Shown: positions 31,101 to 43,280 of the stretch, piece by piece | Layout: every line of letters begins with the position of its first letter | How positions within the stretch are numbered: the first letter of the stretch is position 1 | Origin: Brachycybe producta | Lineage: Eukaryota > Arthropoda > Diplopoda > Playtdesmida > Andrognathidae | Length of the DNA stretch: 64,000 nt | Reading direction: 5' to 3' | Assembly (NCBI GenBank): GCA_036925085.1 | Contig: JAUPFP010000002.1 | Location: forward strand, 10,419,821-10,483,820 | Program-made: the position numbers and the translations under genes | Notes under the pieces: generated by a model | Told to the model about the DNA's origin: nothing | Databases searched by the model: none | The model's input: only the letters and a program-made list of their open reading frames with translations

Positions 31101-33450
31101 CCGCATTTTTTTTTTGGGTTATGTTGATTGGGATTTTTTTTAATGAAAAGTTAATTTAGATAAATTTGTTTTAGGCGCCTTTTCATTTTTGAATTGAGAA
31201 TTGTATTAAATTTAAATTTGTATGTTAATTATGTATGATTAATTATGTTGCTGTGATTTAATGTTAATTATGAATTTTGGTTGTTGTTTTCAGACGTGTT
31301 TTGTGTGTCAACTTTAACCTGTGTTAAATTTTAAATGTTTTGATATCGCGGGCTCTCTTCTCTATGAGATCTGAATTGAATGGAGGTATTTTGTTCGCTT
31401 TCAGGACATGTATTTTAATCTAACATTAAACTTTAAAATTGTGGACATTTTATGAAATTTTTTAATATTAATTACTATGAACTTTAGGAACGAGAACAGT
31501 AAACGTGCAGACCCGAAGACGTCACGGATAACGGCAAGTATAATTGGTTTTTACCGATAACCAGAAGATTCACTGAAAGGCACCTTTCTAAAGGTTTAAA
31601 TTTAAAAAAAAATAAACAAATGCAGGTTTCTTCTGTGTTTCGGATGCATTTTCTTAAGAGCCCAGAGACCAGGGACATTCTTACGTGGCTATAACCCGGT
31701 AGAATGGTTCGCACCCTAGAACCTTAATGGGATTTTTTTTTTTCCGTTTTTTTATTAATTTTTGACATTTTTAATATTTATCTGTTCTTTGATGAAGGTG
31801 AAGATGAAGTTCAGTTTGCTTAATTTTATCGTTTTCTGCTACGTAAGAGTGCGCGTTGTCCGTTGTCTCTGTGTGTGTGTGTTGTCTCCCAGATGTTGTA
31901 TTTGTGTACCGAGGTACTAACGGTGTTGAAGAGAGGTGGAGGAAAGTGATAAGTCTCCGAATACACACTCCGGTCGTTGGTAGTTTTGGCCAAATGTCAA
32001 GTGTATACAGGGCGAGTGTTTGGCGGACCGACGGGCGAGCCTTTCACTCATCTTTTTTTCTTCTTATATAACTACCCACAATCGTGTTTTTTGTGTTTTG
32101 TCTGGCCCTATGTACAATATAAAGTTTCATTGCACTACGAAACTTTACCAAACGCGCACACCGCACCAGGTTGCATCCTCTTTACACGATGTCCAGATCC
32201 CAGCTTCAGTTGTTATTTGGTCACCTTAGTTGGAGGAAATCTTTTTTTAGTTGGTTTTTCTGATCTGGTATATCTAGTGTTCCCAATAGATCCACGATCA
32301 AAAAACACTTAAAAACTTTTCATTGTTAATTTAAAGTTTGTAAAATGTAGCTTCGTTGCGTTTTTTCAAAATTTTAACTCTGTAGTACTCCACACCCTTC
32401 CAACAGTAGATATTATAGATTTAAAATTATTTTTTAAAATCTAGCTATAAATCTCTTGGTCTCGATTTGTGGCTCAATTTTTTATGTTTTATGTGACAAA
32501 AACATGAACTTTGTTATAAACACAATTGTTACACATTGGTGTGGGTTGGTCGCGTTTCATCGTCGTGTCCCCTGTTAGGTGTTAGTGTTAGCGTTAGGAT
32601 TTGTGGAATGGGTTGGAATCTTCGATCTGCGTTTCATTGTCTTTGTGATTGTCGCGTTTAACTTCAAGCCGTCTTTTTTTTTTTTACAGATTCTGTGCTC
32701 ACGGTTTGAAGTTGAGAATGCGAAGGACCAGGGCATCCTTCGTAGTCTCCTATATTTTTTTTACTAACACTTGTGAAATTTTGTACAAAATTTGTACAAA
32801 TTGTGTTTTAAAAAATTGAATTGCGGCTCCGAAGAATGAATTGCGGCTCCGAAGAATGAATTGCGGCTCCGAAGAATGAATTGCGGCTCCGAAGAATGAA
32901 TTGCGGCTCCGAAGAATGAATTTTTATTTTGAATCGTTGTGTATAATTAATTTCTATGTAATTATTTTGGCTTGCACGTAATTTTTTTAGACTATTTTCA
33001 GATTAAACAAATACATTTTGTATAATCTTACTTTGGTTTTCCAGTTACTTTGGTTTGCCAGTTTGTTTCGAAAACATCTCATTTGGTTGCTTGAAACTGA
33101 CTTATCTTTTTTTCTTCATTTCTGTAGCGAACTTTTTGTTTCGTAGTTGCTACTATTTGTATGCAACTCATCAGTGGGCCCAGAGATCTTTTTGGCTGAT
33201 CTCTTCGGGGTCTGGCATTTTCTTATGGTTTTTGAAGGTAGAACACCATTTTGAATGACTTAATATTTTAACTGTAATTAATGACCTGTTTTCTTCTTTT
33301 TTCAGCTTTCGAGCTTTTGTTCACAAAACTTGACCTTCGCCAATATTTAATGTAAATCATAAATTAATATTATTTTCATTTAATTTGAATGACTTTCTTT
33401 TGTTTTGTCATTTCAAAACTCACCTGATTCAATTAAATTTTAGTGTTTTA
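31100..33450 (+). other. Repeat-free, CpG-richer, T-rich region: candidate noncoding transcription unit
   Basis: None of the abundant mobile families occurs in these 2.3 kb, unlike everywhere else. Several plus-strand acceptor-like sites stand out: CGCTTTCAG at 31404, TTTTTTTTTACAG at 32689, CATTTCTGTAG at 33127 and TTCTTTTTTCAG at 33305. A donor-like GAAGGTAGAA is at 33236. No reading frame looks coding. May be a long noncoding RNA or a regulatory domain. Confidence 0.3.
32821..32920 (+). repeat. Perfect 5 x 20-bp tandem array
   Basis: Five identical units TTGCGGCTCCGAAGAATGAA, partly extended on the left by TTGAA. Zero mismatches imply recent amplification or homogenisation. Confidence 0.95.
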
Positions 33451-33830
33451 TGTGCATATTCTGTCTAGTAGAACTAATGTCTTATCTTTTATTAGAGTAG
33501 ATGACCAAAAGTCATTGGACCTTACTTGAATGTGCTTTACAAACTAGAAGGGTAGCTCAATTGCTTAAGCCGCTGCATACCCACTGGTCGAAACCAAATC
33601 AACATCGAACAACATTGTCATATAACTGCTGTGGACTGGCATGTAATTGTAAGTCATTAAATAATAGCAAATAAGGTATGATTGTCACAATTTTATGACT
33701 TTTTTTTCTGTAAAGATGCCCTTTGTTTCTAAGATATACTTTCAATTGTTGTTCTATGGCTAGTTTTTGAGTCTACTGTTTCGCCTTTATTTGCATATGG
33801 TGCAATGGCAATGTCTCCTCTCTATGCACG

Positions 33831-34032
33831 TTAGGCAGTTAGAAATCGGGGAGAACTTCAGTTGGCTCCACCCTTTTTATGACGACTGGCAACTTCTAAT
33901 TGGTTTGTTGTGTGGTTCGACGTTGAAAAGGACGGAGCATGTGACGTCAGACTACATAACCAATTAGACGTTTCCGGTCGTCATAAAAAGGGCAGAGCCA
34001 ACTGAAGTTCTCCCCGATTTCTAACTGCCTGT
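33831..34032. mobile_element. Family A MITE, copy 7
   Basis: 202 bp, flanked by perfect CTATGCACG at 33822-33830 and 34033-34041. Confidence 0.9.
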
Positions 34033-34435
34033 CTATGCACGCGCACGCACATGAATTGTATGCATTGCACACGTACACAACACACTTTTTTCAGGTGTAA
34101 AGTGGAACTTCTCATAATTTATGACGAAAGTCTGGCACAACAGTCGTATTTTTCAAAGCATGTTTTATTTATAACACTGCAGGGATTTTTAACTAGTAAT
34201 CCAGTAAAAGTAATAACCGGTATTCCCTAGGGTTGAATTTTTTTTTTTTTAACAAAAAAAGTAAAAATAGAAAGCGTTTTACAAAAACGTATTGTAAACT
34301 TGAAAATCTTCTTTTTAAGATGTGTGAAACAATGGATTTTAGATGGCTGTTATAGATATGTTTAGGGCAATTAGGTCCTAGACAGGCTGACGTGCACATG
34401 GGTCAAGACTGCACACCAAAATGGATGCTAATTGT

Positions 34436-34730
34436 TAGGGCACGGATTTTTTATGCAATATATCAAACAAATGTTTCTCAATTTGTGGGCCCAAGTGCCA
34501 ATTATGAAGTCATTATCATTAGAGCAACTGCAATTATACTTTTATCTAATGAAACAACTGCTTAGAGGCTATTTGTCTGGTCAATAACATTTGTCAACTA
34601 GTATTCTAGCCTCTAACCCGCCTTCTTGATTATAAAAAGGCATATTTGCAGTTGCTCTAATGATGATGGTTGTTACTTCACAATTGGCACTTGATGGGCC
34701 ACAAACTGAGAAACAGTTTGCTTTTATATG
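34436..34730. mobile_element. Family D foldback, copy 3
   Basis: GGCACGGATTTTTTATGCAA, TGTTTCTCAATTTGTGG and, inverted, GCCACAAACTGAGAAACAG. Inner AGAGGCTATTTGTCTGG / TTCTAGCCTCTAACC. Confidence 0.75.
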
Positions 34731-35518
34731 AAACTTCTAATATATTTTCTATGGACTCGCGAGCCACTTCATGAGTACCACTCTGTTTCTTTAATATAAA
34801 ATTAACATAATGACATTTCCTTATTTTAAAATGATAATCGAATTTTCAAGTGTGAAATTCAACACTTCCTAGTTGTGGACAGTTGAGTGTCGTTGTAAAC
34901 TATACACCCACTTATTAAAATAATGACATTGATGGGTGGGTGGTCAGTGTCTTTTTTAAGAACAATGGACAAACCCTCAAACTGACCCCCCCCCTTTCTC
35001 GCTCTCGCTCTCACTCTCTCCCTCCCTCTATCCTTTGTGACATGGCTAACAAAAAGAAAAAAGTTTGCCAAAAAAAAAAAGTGAAAGTATGTATTTTTAT
35101 TTTTGTATCTTTCTAGTTTCTTAGTGAATAAAACAAACAAAAGAACCAGCATTGAAGAATAAAAAATATGTATATAAATAAAAACAACACACACAAAAGA
35201 ATAAAGAAAATGAATTGTCTTTTCTTCTAATCTGATTATGACCCAGATGAAAAAAGATAATGAAAAAAAATATACATTGATATTGATAATGATATTGGGT
35301 ATTTAAATAGGAACCTATTATTACAATGATGGCTTCTGTGATTTATCTTAAAACCAATTCTAACAGGAAGATTTTTTTTTTTGTATAAAATACACTTCTA
35401 ATAAGGTCACGATAACGTGACATCACTGAAATAGGTTTATAGGAAGATAAATTTCTAAAAGTAAAGCAACCTCCATGTTAGAAAAAAAAGCGCCAAAAGT
35501 GTTAAGATTCGTCTGCTT

Positions 35519-35539
35519 TTTTTTTTTTTTTTTTTTTTG
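35519..35539 (+). repeat. Poly-T run of about 20 bases
   Basis: Uninterrupted T tract following GTCTGC. Confidence 0.8.
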
Positions 35540-35599
35540 GAGCTAGAAGGAAGCCATTTTGCTTAAAATGTCATCCATTTTTTTTTTGTACAGTATGTC

Positions 35600-35778
35600 T
35601 GTTACTGTCAATCTGCGGAATTAGTCAATGTCTGTAAAAGCACCAACCTATTAGTGAATCTGCAAAATTCAATACATTTTAGGCGTTGAATTTTGCAGAT
35701 TCACTAGTAGGTTGGTTGTTTTGCAGATTGCCTAAACCATCTGCACATTGACTGATTCCGCAGATTGACAGTAATGTC
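35600..35778. mobile_element. Family I foldback (TTACTGTCAATCTGC ends), copy 1
   Basis: TTACTGTCAATCTGCGGAATT and its complement GATTCCGCAGATTGACAGTAA. Inner ACCAACCTATTAGTGAATCTG / CAGATTCACTAGTAGGTTGG. Confidence 0.8.
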
Positions 35779-35879
35779 CATTACACCCTATTGTAACTGG
35801 CACGAAATGCTCCATAATAAAAGCTCTTAGTTACCTCTGTATATTTATCTTTCCATGAAGGCTCCAAAATTGAAGGAAC

Positions 35880-36145
35880 CGTCATATTGCTGGCAAATGT
35901 TACTCACACTTGTGGCTCAAGTGCCAATTGTGAAGCAATTATCTTTAAAGCAACTGCAATTACGTTTTTCTATAAAAAAAAACTGGTTAGAGGCTAGATA
36001 TATGATTACTATCAGTTGTCAGAGTTCTAGCCTCTAACCAGTGTTTTTGATCTTAAAATAGCATCATTTTTGGTTGACCTAAAATGGGGGATTCTTATTT
36101 TATAATTGGCTCTTGAGCCACAGATTGAGAAACATTTGCTTGCTC
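35880..36145. mobile_element. Family D foldback, copy 4 (left end missing)
   Basis: CTTGTGGCTCAAGTGCCAATTG, inverted CTCTTGAGCCACAGATTGAG, and inner TTAGAGGCTAGATATATG / TTCTAGCCTCTAACCAG. Confidence 0.7.
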
Positions 36146-36924
36146 TAAAGAGCAACAAAGGTCTAAAATTAGAAAACAATTACTACAATAGGCCATTTTT
36201 AAAATGCGATCAAAAGTTTATTTTGAAAGAGATTGTTTTGAAAACACTTTCACGCGTTTCCTTTACTATTCTAGTTAGCAAGCAAACTTTCAATTTCAAA
36301 GTTAGATCACTTGATAACAACAAATTTAGTACCGTTTTACTCTTTAAGTTGACTACGAGAAAGCGTAAAAAGTTCAAAAAGAAATAACACAAATGGCCAC
36401 CCAAGTTTTTTTCTTTTTCATTTTGAACTTTTTATGTTTTAAAGTCTGCTGAGTTTTTTTTTTCTCGCTATTTTTATTGAGCCAGACGTAAAACATCAAT
36501 TTTAAAAAGACTTTGTTTTTCTTTTAGTATTTTTTTTACTCTTGTTTTGGAGGAAGGTTGGAAAAAAATGATAATTTTGGAACTTTTCTTAAAACAAGAG
36601 AAAGTTTTAACTTTCTTTTACTTAAAGAAACTTCAAAGTTTCAATCTCAACTTTTGGTAAAAATTTCTGAACTTTTGTTTTTCTTTCAACATTTGTCGTC
36701 ATAAACCAATTTTCCAAAATGGTTGTGTCTCGAACTACAATAAAAACAAAACTTTTAAGTGTCACAAAAATATCTTTAGAATCCCTTTATTATTAGTAAT
36801 AATTACGGAGAAGAAAAACCCTTCAAAAATACGGCTCGTGTGTTGTTGTTGTGTCTTACTTATAGAAGTGATGTTTTGTGAACAGCTGATTTTCTGTATT
36901 TCAGAAAGAGCAAACTAGAAAAGG

Positions 36925-37312
36925 TTTTAGAAACTAGAAGGGCAGCTTACTCGCTTCCCTAAGTTTATTTTCATGTTTTTTTATATCTTCCAAAATAAAC
37001 TTTTTATAGACAAAACATGGTCTGCTTAAAGTTGGGTCATTTTTAAACTAGCATAAAAAGCTTATTTTGAAAGATATCAACATGAAAATAGGTGGTTTTG
37101 AAGTGTAAATGCCTCTCGAACTCTTGATTATTCTATTGTCTTTCCGGTGCAAAATAAAGACAACTTGACAGTTTTAAAAACTAGAAAGGCAACTCAATTA
37201 AGAGTATTTTCATCCTTTTTAACTTACAAAGACGTTATTTTTTTAATTTTTGTCTATAAAAAGTTTATTTTGAAAAATAACGATTGAGCTACCTTTCTAG
37301 TTTCTAAAACAG
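36925..37312. mobile_element. Two family C copies back to back
   Basis: 36925-37089: TTTTAGAAACTAGAAGGGCAG to GATATCAACATGAAAATAGG, then 37163-37312: TTTTAAAAACTAGAAAGGCA to CCTTTCTAGTTTCTAAAACAG. The outer flank GAACTCTTGATTATTCT lies between them. Confidence 0.65.
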
Positions 37313-37785
37313 ATTCAAATTTCTCTTTTATTTTGCACCTGAAAAACGGAATAATCCACAGTTCAAGAGCCGTATTTCCACTTTTTTTTAAAAAAAAAAA
37401 ATTCATCTTAAAAAGAAGAACCAACGTTCCCATAAATTACGTGAAAATAACTTGTAAACCTTTTTTTTTGTGTTAGGCCTAATGTAACTAATAATCTCAG
37501 GAAATATTAAAATAAATCCTTAACGCACACCTTTCTTTTTACCTGTAATTTTCTTACAAATATAAAAGAGATGAGTCAGAGAGAACATTTTATTAAAATA
37601 AATTAGAAATCCCCTTTTTTAGATTTATTTTTATTTCTTCTATATAATAAAAGATTATAAAAAACTAGAAAAAGGGGGATTACCTTTAATCCCTATTTAC
37701 AACGAATTTGTGATACATTCAGATGCTATTTTTAAAGCTCATAAACCCCATATTTTTTGGTCACAATTTTCTATAATAAGGCTTA
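37313..37785. other. AT-rich filler
   Basis: No gene or element boundary seen. Confidence 0.5.
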
Positions 37786-38093
37786 TACATAGTACACACA
37801 CCTGATATAATTTAAATGCATTTAAATAATAAATGAGTCTACAGAGCCCCGTGAAGGACAAACAAACAATATGTCGAATTCAATTTATTCAGTTAATAAT
37901 CTCAAAATATTGAGTTAATACTTAAATATAATCAGATAAACTATTTACAAAAATATTGATTTAGTATTTAAATTTAAAATACTAATAATAAAAGTAAATT
38001 TTTATTTAGTGTTCATGTGTCCTTAACTGGATTCCGTAGAATTCACACCTAAACACATTTAATTTGAATTCATTTTACTCATGTGTGTTCAAA
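37786..38093 (+). mobile_element. Family B MITE, copy 4
   Basis: TACATAGTACACACACCTG to ACTCATGTGTGTTCA. The end abuts a family C copy directly. Confidence 0.78.
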
Positions 38094-38290
38094 ACTAGAA
38101 TGGTAAAAAAGATTATGCTAAGTTTTTTCGTGGTAATATCTTAAAAAATAAATGATTTTATAGTTCAGTTTGAAAATTTTTCGTCTTTTTAAAACTCTGA
38201 TGGTCATAAAAAGTTTATTTTGAAAGATATATCAATCATCAAATAAACTTAAACATTCTCACCAACTATTCTAGTTTTTAAAACACTTTG
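38094..38290. mobile_element. Family C foldback
   Basis: AAACTAGAATGGTAAAAA to ACTATTCTAGTTTTTAAAACA around AGTTTATTTTGAAAGATAT. Confidence 0.65.
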
Positions 38291-38369
38291 AAAAATATAA
38301 ATTTTCTCAAAACCCCTCCTCACATGGAGGGAAAGAGACCTCATTTAGACCATAACAAGGCACTGCAGT

Positions 38370-38379
38370 GGCGCCATCT
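38370..38379 (-). promoter_or_regulatory. CTCF-like core motif AGATGGCGCC
   Basis: Exact AGRTGGCGCY match on the minus strand, outside recognised repeats. Confidence 0.35.
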
Positions 38380-38970
38380 GAGGAGGACAAAAACAAAATA
38401 TCTATTCCACCACCTTATCTGATTAATGGTACTTCTGTAATTTATGTTTTACTCAATGAAAGCGTAATTTCATTGATTAATAAAAAAAGAGGCTCCATCA
38501 CTCTCACTCTCTTCAGTGTTTCTTTCTTCCTTATCTTTGACCCCTCTGACGGGGTCAAAGACCCACCCAAAAACCACCATTGAAAGGAACCACATTCATA
38601 TTTCACTCATGTTTTTAGATAGGGAAGATAGATAGACGCCTTGTTAAGGTTAATGTTGACAGACGTTTGGCGCTAGTTGTTGTAAATTGTAATTAACTTT
38701 TGATAACAAACTTCATTCACAAACTTGAACTATGTTATATTGGTTTCTCAGTTGACCGGAAGTTGTCCTATACAACTTAAAACGGTCATCATTTTATGTC
38801 TACGCCTCCTCCTCCTCATCCAATCGAGAATATTATTAAAACAACCATAAATGGAAAGCCGGCCCATTGATTAAAAGTGCCAAATTTCTGGTGGTTTTAA
38901 AGTTGCAAACGAATTTCGACTTATTCATTATTATGTCTTTAAGGCGCAAAATGAAGAGAAAAACATCACT

Positions 38971-39440
38971 GTTTCTTAGAAACTAGAAGGGTAGTACAAT
39001 CACTTAAGTGTAATTATTATGTTGATATTTTTCAAAGTAAGCTTCTTATTGCAGTTTCGAACTGACCAAAAAGCAGTCTATAAAGTTTATTTTGAAAGAT
39101 ACCAATATGAAATTACTCTTAAACTGATTAAGCTACTCTTCTAGTTTTTTTCTCAATTTTGCTCTTCTGAAAAACAGGATAATCAGAGTTCGAAAATCAG
39201 CTGTTCATAAAATCATCTTAAAGTGGTTTAATGTGAAAAACGCCTTTCGAACTTTTGGTTAATTCTGTCTTTCAGGAATCAGGTGCTAAACAAAGGGGAA
39301 CTATGAATGTGTTTTAGAAACTAGAAGGGTAACGCAATCAATTATCTGTAAAAAAAAAAGTTTTTTTTTTAAAGATATCAACATGAGATTACTCTAAAGT
39401 GATTAAGCTACCCTTCTAGTTTCTAGACACACTTTCTAGT
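38971..39440. mobile_element. Two family C copies
   Basis: 38971-39150 (TTAGAAACTAGAAGGGTAG to CTCTTCTAGTTTTTTTC) and 39305-39440 (TTTTAGAAACTAGAAGGGTAA to CCTTCTAGTTTCTAGACACA). The second is shortened in the centre. Confidence 0.65.
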
Positions 39441-39852
39441 TTTTTTTTAATTTTACGCCTGAAAGACATAATTAATAATTAATCAGCTGGTCCTAGACGG
39501 GGGACCATCTTAAACATTTATATAAGCAACTTTTAATTCTAATTAAGACTTTTATGCAAATTAGTTTGAATGATTGGCAGTTGTCATTTGAGAGTCAATT
39601 CGAATAACAAATGTCATTGACCCTTTGTAAGTTTAAATTTTGGTTTAACAAAACAACAACAAAAATAACTCATAATTCACTGCTAAAATATGAAGGAAGG
39701 TTTTTCTGTGTCTTGACTAACAATTAATTATATTCGAAAACTCAAAATAAATGTGCCAAATTTAGCCTCAGATGAATGGTTAATGGTTTTCTAAAATGAC
39801 CGCTAGAGCGAGCCACTTTCAACAAATAACCTTTTTTAATATTTTTCAATAC

Positions 39853-40062
39853 ACCAAGCATTTAGAAATCGGGAAGAACTTCAGTTGGCTCCGCCCTTGT
39901 TATGACGACCGGCAACTTCTAATTGGTTTGTTGTGTGGTTCGACGTTGAAAAGGGCGGAGAGCATGTGAAGTCAGACTACATAACCAACCAATTAGAAGT
40001 TGCCGGTCGTCATAACAAGGGCGGAGCCAACTGAAGTTCTTCCCGATTTCTAAATGCTTGTT
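39853..40062. mobile_element. Family A MITE, copy 8
   Basis: Flanked by TTTCAATAC at 39844-39852 and 40063-40071. Nearly perfect arms (GGCTCCGCCCTTGTTATGAC / GTCATAACAAGGGCGGAGCC). Confidence 0.9.
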
Positions 40063-40071
40063 TTTCAATAC

Positions 40072-41651
40072 TCAAAGAGCATCATTCTGGCTTTCATCAT
40101 CATCGTCACCCTTCTTTATTATCGCAGCATCCCTCTATAGTGTTACTTATGAAACAGCTGCTGTCATCTAGCGGCAGATTCGTGTACTAATTTTTTTTTT
40201 TTACTTGCGCTGATGGTAGACTTTTTTTTTATTAAAAATCTATACATGTAATTCATATTTTTATGATATTTATTCAGATTTGAGTCGTAAAAAAGAACAT
40301 AAAATTACTGTAAAAAGATACAAAAAAATAGTGAAATTTATGGAAGAGACCAAAAAATGAGGGTTTTCAGCTTGGGTTTTTGAATTTTTTGTATTTTAAA
40401 AAAGTTACAACGACTTTTTAGAAAAAAATCCATTGCATTTTATTGAGTATCTTATATTTTATATAATTACTTAAGGTGGCTGAATAGATATTTTGTTTCA
40501 AATCTCTTCGAATGGCAGCCATCAGAAATAAAAAAGACGTTCATCAACCTGAATTTCATTTGCTTTTTTTTATCCATAAAAAATTCTTAATTCAACTTTA
40601 AAATGTTATCATTTGAACATTATTTCCAAAACAAAAAGTTGAAAGAAATAAGTAAAACTTACTTGTCCAGTTGTTTGGCGCCAAATGTCTTTCTGATAAT
40701 TGTGTTTGGTGGTCAACAAGAATGACTAAACCAATTAACTAATATATTATACAGTATATGCTGCTGTATATCCAATTCCAATCACTTTCACTGGTCATTT
40801 ATTATTATTGTGTTCCATAGGTTAAGAAGGTTTATTTTTAATGAGTTTGTTGATCCTAAACCCGAGAATAGGTAAAATAAATACAAAAAAAACTAAGTAA
40901 AAAATAACAAAAAAAACATTAATAATTGTTGTTTTATGAAATTAATTTAAATATGAAAAGATTTATAGAATTAAATCTTTTGTCCTCTTTGAGTCTCCAA
41001 GAGTTCTTCAAAGTCCACAAGAAAACTTTTTGTTGAGATAACAATTATATTCTAAAACGTTACCAAAGTGGTACTTCACACCAACCTAAACTTAAAAATC
41101 TCACTATAGAGTTGATTTAACATCATAATTTAAGCTTAACTTTATTTTAAGCAACGTTTTTTTTAAATATAGGAGTAAAGCTATTTTTCAATGTTGGGAA
41201 TTAATTTACGAAATGTAATGAAGTAATTCATCACATCACTTTTTAAAACATGTCATTTGTAATTGTAATTAATTATTATATTAGAAATCGTATTACAATT
41301 AGTTTTTTTTGTAAAATGCCTGATGCCCTATTATTCGAAAGTTAGGCAAATTCAGAGTGGGTGTCATTGAGGTGTTTTTTACAGATGCTTATGGACAAGT
41401 GGCAACTTCAGAAATTCGTTGCACTTGAAATGATAAAGATCTATTTTGAAAAGTAATTAAATTACTAAATTTGAGAAAAATGAGTAATTGAAATTGTATT
41501 TCATTTTTGAAATCCGGTTATTGTAATTAATTTTTTATTGCTGTAATTACTAATTTTAATTAATTATATTTTTAAAAGTAATTTGTTCAAACACTGCTTG
41601 AATTTACAATTACAAGTACAATTAGTACTCTGCTAGCAGCCAAATAGGCCT
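40072..41651. other. AT-rich filler
   Basis: Degenerate TAATTACAATTAC-type motifs cluster at 41230-41620. No gene found. Confidence 0.5.
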
Positions 41652-42007
41652 ATGGCAGAGGGACATAAAAGTCCATACGCAGTATTAAGCATTGTTAAGC
41701 ACATATACATGCAGCACATATATAAAAACAAAATGAATATACAAATGTCAATCCCACAAAACAAAATTATCCCCATTCACCACTTCTTCCTCAGAAGAGA
41801 GTTCCATTGTCTTAACTCTTGGGGGAAAAAAGACCAATAATATGAATCTGTCCTAGCAAAAATCTCCCTAATTTTCTTAGAGTGGTCAGCCCTGCCCATA
41901 TATAGTGCTTTATGAATATCACTGGACTGCGGTTTAGGACAATCACCACGTGTAATTTTTCCAAACAATTTCAATTTATATTTGGATGTAGTGATTGGTG
42001 GTGACAC
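41652..42007 (-). pseudogene. Non-LTR retrotransposon 3' end (reverse-transcriptase C-terminal fragment)
   Basis: A 76-codon minus-strand frame contains KKIREIFARTDSYYWSFFP then ELRQWNSL, the conserved last motif of jockey/CR1-type LINE reverse transcriptases (SYY.SFFP....WNSLP). A single frame change after WNSL reaches PEEVVNGDNFVLWD-like residues also seen in the copy at 13.8-14.1 kb. Everything 5' of this is missing. The tail has an A-rich CATATATAAAAACAAAATG segment on the plus side. Confidence 0.78.
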
Positions 42008-42374
42008 CTTTAAAACTGTTGAAAGTTTTTCAAACTTTCAAAAAAAACCAGACAAATGGGTTGTAAATTCTTAAGAAATGAGTGTTTTCTCAATTTTATT
42101 AAGGGAACTTGAGTATTAGTTTGAACAAAGGCTCATAACATGAGAAAGTTCTCCCAGTTTGAGTAAATACTCAAGCATTTTATTCATAGCAAGTCCAGTA
42201 CTTGCTTCAAAAACTTGCAAAAGTACTCAAGTTTTTTTTTATTTCATACCACCCCCCCCCCCCCCCATATAAAGTTGAAACCACTTTCAAGAAGTGAAAG
42301 TTGTTGCTTACTAGAAAACACTTCTAACCTTTTAGTACTGAATGAAGAGGGTCTCACATTCTTTAAAGTAAAAC

Positions 42375-42696
42375 CACAGAATAAGGAGACGGGAAACTCT
42401 CGTGGTGCGCCTTTGAAGTTGCTGTGACAGAATTTCATGACCTTGGACTGAAAGCTTCTCTTATTTTAACCGGTTACTTGATAACCGCCACTGTGGAATG
42501 TATTACTGCATATGTGAAAGTAATACATTTCAAAATGGCGTTTTTAACCGGTTACTTGATATCCGCCATTTTGAGATGCATTACTGCATATGTGAAAGTA
42601 ATACATTTCAATGTGCAGCGGCGCCGCACATGCGCAGAAAAATTCTGTCACAAGTTAATTGCTCAGTTTCCCTTCTGTTGTTGTCCTTATTTTGTG
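42375..42696 (+). mobile_element. Family H element, intact copy
   Basis: CACAGAATAAGG to CCTTATTTTGTG, flanked by GTAAAAC (42368-42374 and 42697-42703). Interior has tandem TTTTAACCGGTTACTTGATA...GCATATGTGAAAGTAATACA blocks and a CACATGCGCAGAAAA block. Confidence 0.82.
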
Positions 42697-42822
42697 GTAA
42701 AACCTAGTAAAAACCCCAACCTCTTGTATGTATAATATATAATATAATCAAAAGACAGTTGAACTTCCTGAAAAATATAGGAACAAAAAAAAAATCCCCC
42801 CTCCTTATATTCACTTTCTAAG

Positions 42823-42825
<3 letters not shown>

Positions 42826-42857
<32 letters not shown>
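42826..42857 (+). repeat. (CT)n microsatellite
   Basis: About 16 CT units. Confidence 0.9.
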
Positions 42858-42859
<2 letters not shown>

Positions 42860-43280
42860 CCACCGCCACCTTACAATTTATTTTGTACCTGAAAAATATT
42901 ATTGTGAGTCACAATAATATAAGAGAACAGTTTTCATTTAATAACACCAACAACAACAAGAAAAGTTCCGTATATTTTTTGTTGTTGTTGTTCTAATATA
43001 TTCATACAAACATATAATTATGAGAACGGCATTTTAGAAAAAAAAAGTCTACTAACCATTGTTCTTAATGGTGTGTATCTTCTTCTTTAAGGAATTTCAA
43101 GAATGTCTATTTATGAAAGAATTTCATATTTTTTTTAAAAAAAAAAACACGTTTCATAACTTTTTTTTCTTCTGACTATGATGATCATAATCATCATCAT
43201 AACAATTTACTTTTTTTTTGCGTAATATATTATACAGGGTGTGAAACAATAATTCTCGAGAAAATCATATATTACAATGG

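Noticed and set aside
31484-32312. Several 60-110 codon frames in the repeat-free region
   Set aside because: No frame is sustained, they overlap on both strands, and residues are dominated by Phe/Leu/Cys from T-rich DNA.
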